In this document: positions 61,566 through 64,000 of the stretch, in pieces
How the letters are laid out: every line of letters begins with the position of its first letter
Position numbering within the stretch: position 1 is the stretch's first letter
Assembly: GCA_021294835.1 (NCBI GenBank)
Contig: JAJTDF010000002.1
Span: 1 to 64,000 of the forward strand
DNA from: Planctomycetaceae bacterium
Lineage (GTDB): Bacteria; Planctomycetota; Phycisphaerae; Phycisphaerales; UBA1924
DNA length: 64,000 bases
Direction of reading: 5' to 3'
Translations under genes and position numbers: made by a program
Notes under the pieces: model-generated
What the model saw: only the letters and a program-made list of their open reading frames with translations
What the model was told of the DNA's origin: nothing
The model's database searches: none

Positions 61566-62549
61566 CTATCGGCCCGCCATCTCTTTGATGCGAACGTCCA
61601 TGGACGGACCGGGAGCGCCCAAGCCATCGGTTTCGATGGTCTGCTTGAGTTCGCGGAGCAGGGCCTGGCGGACGGCGGCGTGCGAGGTCGTCTCGGCCCA
61701 GACGCTGACGGTCCAGGTCTGGGCGGGGTGGAGGTCGTTCAGGCCGACGCCGACGGGCTGGTCGGTGACAACACCGGGGGTTGAACCGGCCACCCTCTCG
61801 GCGGCGGCCAGCAGCGAGGACCGGACGCGGTCGTACGCGAGTCCGCCGTTGACCGCCAGGGTGACGTCGGCACGGCGACGGGGGTGGCGAGTCTGGTTCT
61901 CGATCACGCCGCTGAAGATGGCGCTGTTGGGCACCACGATGCGGCGGTTGTCGCCGGTGTCCAGATTGGTGGTGAACAGATCGATGCCGTCGACCACGCC
62001 GGCCTGCCCGGCGACGATGACGCTGTCGCCGATCTTAAATGGGCGGAAGATCAGCAGCAGCACGCCGCTGGCCAGGTTGCCCAGGTTGCCCTGCAGGGCC
62101 AGGCCGACGGCCAGACCGGCGGCGCCGATGAGGGCGGCGAAGCTGGTGGTGTTGACGCCGAAGGTGCCCAGGCAGGCGATGACGGCGAAGATGATGATGG
62201 CCCACTTGACCAGGTTCGCGAGGAACTTGCTCAGCGTGAGGTCCACCTGAGCGCGGGTCAGCCCGCGGAGGACCAGCCGGCGGACCCAGGCGGCGATGAA
62301 CCAGGCGGCGACCAGCAGCAGCAGCGTGGCGACCACCGCGGGCCCCTGGGTGACGAACCAGTCGGCGGCCTTGGTGGTGAAGCTCTCGACGAAGTTGACC
62401 CCGCGTTCGACCTTCTCGCGGGCCACCTCGACGGCGGCCTTGCTGACGTCGGCAGCGCCCACCTGCCCGCGGTCGATCATTCCGGCGGCTCGAGCCGCCT
62501 CAATCGCCTGCCGTGTTGCCGCTTCGGATGTCGCGCCGCCTGCCTGCAT
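61566..62549 (-). CDS. small-conductance mechanosensitive ion channel (MscS family)
   Basis: 327 residues from the ATG at 62549 (Shine-Dalgarno GGAGG). Three membrane helices, then the pore-lining helix GAAGLAVGLALQGNLGNLASGVLLLI and the beta domain IFRPFKIGDSVIVAGQAGVVDGIDLFTTNL followed by IVVPNSAIFSGVIENQTR. MscS channels open on membrane tension and protect against hypo-osmotic shock. It is followed by the Fur-type gene. Confidence 0.94.
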   Translation of the reverse strand: MQAGGATSEAATRQAIEAARAAGMIDRGQVGAADVSKAAVEVAREKVERGVNFVESFTTKAADWFVTQGPAVVATLLLLVAAWFIAAWVRRLVLRGLTRAQVDLTLSKFLANLVKWAIIIFAVIACLGTFGVNTTSFAALIGAAGLAVGLALQGNLGNLASGVLLLIFRPFKIGDSVIVAGQAGVVDGIDLFTTNLDTGDNRRIVVPNSAIFSGVIENQTRHPRRRADVTLAVNGGLAYDRVRSSLLAAAERVAGSTPGVVTDQPVGVGLNDLHPAQTWTVSVWAETTSHAAVRQALLRELKQTIETDGLGAPGPSMDVRIKEMAGR

Positions 62550-62617
62550 GACTGTGTGCCTCCGAACCGCGGACCACCATCGGCCCGCGGGGCGGCAACC
62601 GTAGACGGTCCCCAGGC

Positions 62618-63157
62618 TCAGGCCCGGCCGCCGGGGCGGGTTGAACTGTCGAGGATCAGCGTGACGGGCCCGTCGTTGAGCAGGCTGACGGCCATGTCGG
62701 CCCCAAAGCGGCCGGTGGCGACGGTGCAGGCCAGGGCCTGGGGCTCGGCGGCGCGGGCGGCCAGCCCGGCCCGGACGCCCTCGACGACGGCGTTGAACAG
62801 ATCGGCGGCCTGGGGCGGACGCATGGCGTTGTCGAACCCGGGACGGTGGCCCTTGCCGGTGCTGGCGCAGAGGGTGAAGTTGGGGACCAGCAGCACACCG
62901 GGGCCGGCTTGAGGGGGGGCGGAAGGGTCGGCCGGCTCCCGCCCGGGGCCGGGCTGCCAGACGGCCAGGTTCATCTTGCCGGCGGCATCGGTGAAGATGC
63001 GCAGCCCGCACAGGCGGTCGGCCAGCCAGTGGGCGTCGGCGGGCGTGTCGGCGACGTGCACGCCGACCAGCACGAGCAACCCCGGACCGATGGCGCCCAC
63101 GGTCTGCCCGTCGACCTCGACCCGACCCCATGCGACGCGTTGGACCAGCCCGATCAT
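62618..63157 (-). CDS. dtd: D-aminoacyl-tRNA deacylase
   Basis: 179 residues against about 150. DTD motifs are intact: MIGLVQRVAWGRVEVDG, the substrate-pocket segment NFTLCASTGKGHRPGFDNAM and the C-terminal LLNDGPVTLILDSS with the Gly-Pro cis motif. It removes D-amino acids (and glycine from tRNA-Ala). A Pro-rich insertion (GPGREPADPSAPPQAG, about residues 70-85) explains the extra length. It lies upstream of mscS on the same strand. Confidence 0.94.
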   Translation of the reverse strand: MIGLVQRVAWGRVEVDGQTVGAIGPGLLVLVGVHVADTPADAHWLADRLCGLRIFTDAAGKMNLAVWQPGPGREPADPSAPPQAGPGVLLVPNFTLCASTGKGHRPGFDNAMRPPQAADLFNAVVEGVRAGLAARAAEPQALACTVATGRFGADMAVSLLNDGPVTLILDSSTRPGGRA

Positions 63158-63202
63158 GCGGTGGCGACGGTACGCGGGGCGGAGCCGGCGTTACCATCGA
63201 CC

Positions 63203-64000
63203 GTGAAGCGGGCGCGTGACAGGCTGACCGGGTGGGTAAGGGCGCAGCCGGTGCTGCTGCCGCTGGCGATTCTGCTGGCGTGCTGGCTGCCCGGAGCCGC
63301 CCAGGGCTGGTTTCGCACCGATTCGCACTACTACGCAGCCATCGGGCTGAGCGCGTGGCGGACGGGCTCGCTGTGGAACCTGCACGTCGGCGAGTCGCTG
63401 TACCTGAACAAGCCGCCTCTGGTGTTCTGGATTCACGGGCTGTTCATGCACCTGCTGGGACCGTCGCTGCTGGCGGGGCGGCTGCCGAGTCTGCTGTTTG
63501 CCGGGGTGACGGTGTGGGCGACGGTGCGAACGGCCAGGCTGCTGGCCGGGCCGGGGCTGGCGATCTGGTCGGGCATCGTGCTGGCTTCCACGCTGGAGTT
63601 CTTCCGCTACACCAAGGCGATCTCGCTGGACATGACCCAGTGCGCCATGCTGAGCCTGGCGACGCTGGCGGTGGTGTGGGCGGTGAAGAGTGACCGAGGG
63701 TCGCGGGTGCTGTGGGCGGGCGTGCCGATCGGGCTGGGGCTGCTGTGCAAGCCGCTGATGGCGCTGCTGGGCCCGGCGCTGCTGGCGGTGTGGCTGGTAA
63801 GCCAGGGCCGCAGCCGGTGGCTGGGGTGGATGGCCGGTGCGGGTGCGGTGGCGCTGGCGGTGGCGGCGCCGTGGCACGCCGGCATGTGGCTGGAGCACGG
63901 CGAGACGTTCGTGCGGGTGTACTTCGTGCAGCAGTCGCTGGAGCGGGCGGGGGAGGTCTCCGACCGGGGGTGGTGGTACTACCTGCATCTGCTGGTTGAG
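63203..64000 (+). CDS. glycosyltransferase family 39-type membrane protein (ArnT/PMT-like), N-terminal part
   Basis: Reads from a GTG at 63203 to the window edge, 266 codons. The catalytic loop region is FRTDSHYYAAIGLSAWRTG, where the Asp is the expected general base or metal ligand. After it comes YLNKPPLVFWIHGLFM, the NKPPL pattern of this family. Several hydrophobic helices follow (LLPLAILLACWLPG, VPIGLGLLCKPLMALLGP). These enzymes transfer sugars from polyprenyl phosphate outside the membrane. It is divergent from dtd. Confidence 0.85.
   Translation, partial: MKRARDRLTGWVRAQPVLLPLAILLACWLPGAAQGWFRTDSHYYAAIGLSAWRTGSLWNLHVGESLYLNKPPLVFWIHGLFMHLLGPSLLAGRLPSLLFAGVTVWATVRTARLLAGPGLAIWSGIVLASTLEFFRYTKAISLDMTQCAMLSLATLAVVWAVKSDRGSRVLWAGVPIGLGLLCKPLMALLGPALLAVWLVSQGRSRWLGWMAGAGAVALAVAAPWHAGMWLEHGETFVRVYFVQQSLERAGEVSDRGWWYYLHLLVE

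Overview
The window is about 64 kb of very GC-rich bacterial DNA, most consistent with a planctomycete of the Phycisphaerae type. The evidence is the combination of a hopanoid-type squalene synthase and dehydroxylase pair, a futalosine-pathway radical SAM enzyme (menaquinone), a Tat-exported Gfo/Idh/MocA plus TIM-barrel sugar operon, zinc-ribbon membrane proteins and a fused cbb3 oxidase core. The taxonomic call is inference; there is no rRNA gene here. I saw no phage, insertion sequence or CRISPR array.

Layout. 1-3.1 kb: the end of a squalene/phytoene synthase, then two broken reading frames, an hpnE-like amine oxidase with a frameshift and an endonuclease/exonuclease/phosphatase protein with an internal deletion. 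3.2-4.3 kb: a CAT-anticodon tRNA, a DUF433 antitoxin-like gene and ndk. 4.4-8.6 kb: topoisomerase VI subunits B and A with a small lipoprotein gene between them, closed by a strong terminator. 8.6-11.8 kb: a secreted P-domain protein, an Ala/Pro-rich protein of unknown role and an ApbE flavinyltransferase lipoprotein. 11.9-17.6 kb: a tightly packed operon of an FGE-fold protein and four Tat-signal enzymes (two Gfo/Idh/MocA oxidoreductases, two sugar isomerase/epimerase TIM barrels). 17.7-23.1 kb: phosphomannomutase/phosphoglucomutase, a DinG/Rad3 helicase, a small hypothetical protein and RsmG with an RGG-like N-terminal extension. 23.2-30.9 kb: a mixed region (NTF2-like lipoprotein, M32 carboxypeptidase, YeiH transporter, aminotransferase, MoxR ATPase, zinc-ribbon membrane protein, small zincin). 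30.9-32.6 kb: a degenerate histidine kinase/response regulator. 32.9-42.1 kb: a complete cbb3 oxidase operon, ccoNO-Q-P-G-H-safE-I-S, with a divergent Rrf2 regulator at 42.5 kb. 43.1-52.2 kb: a type IV pilus / type II secretion-like cluster (FIST sensor, PilZ, PilB, PilC, pilin, PilM-N fusion, PilO, PilP/GspC-like). 52.3-64 kb: proBA, an S41 peptidase, an mqnE-like gene, a Fur-family regulator with a MscS channel and dtd, and the start of a GT39-type glycosyltransferase.

How the parts fit. The futalosine enzyme would supply menaquinone and the cbb3 operon a high-affinity, oxygen-reducing chain; the divergent Rrf2 protein and an FNR-like half-conserved box suggest redox or oxygen control. The Tat operon looks like an envelope pathway that oxidises and isomerises a sugar or cyclitol. 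The pilus cluster carries its own candidate input modules (FIST, PilZ).

Three signals run across genes. First, the plus strand is visibly C-rich up to about 17.6 kb and G-rich after about 24 kb whatever the gene direction, which suggests a replication or rearrangement boundary near rsmG. Second, the same 20-bp palindrome (ACTGACA-N6-TGTCAGT) lies upstream of two unrelated unknown genes 50 kb apart. Third, several proteins carry unusual additions or losses (RsmG, CcoG, TopoVI-B, the kinase, the FGE-fold protein). Start codons were chosen by eye from Shine-Dalgarno sequences, signal peptides and family length.
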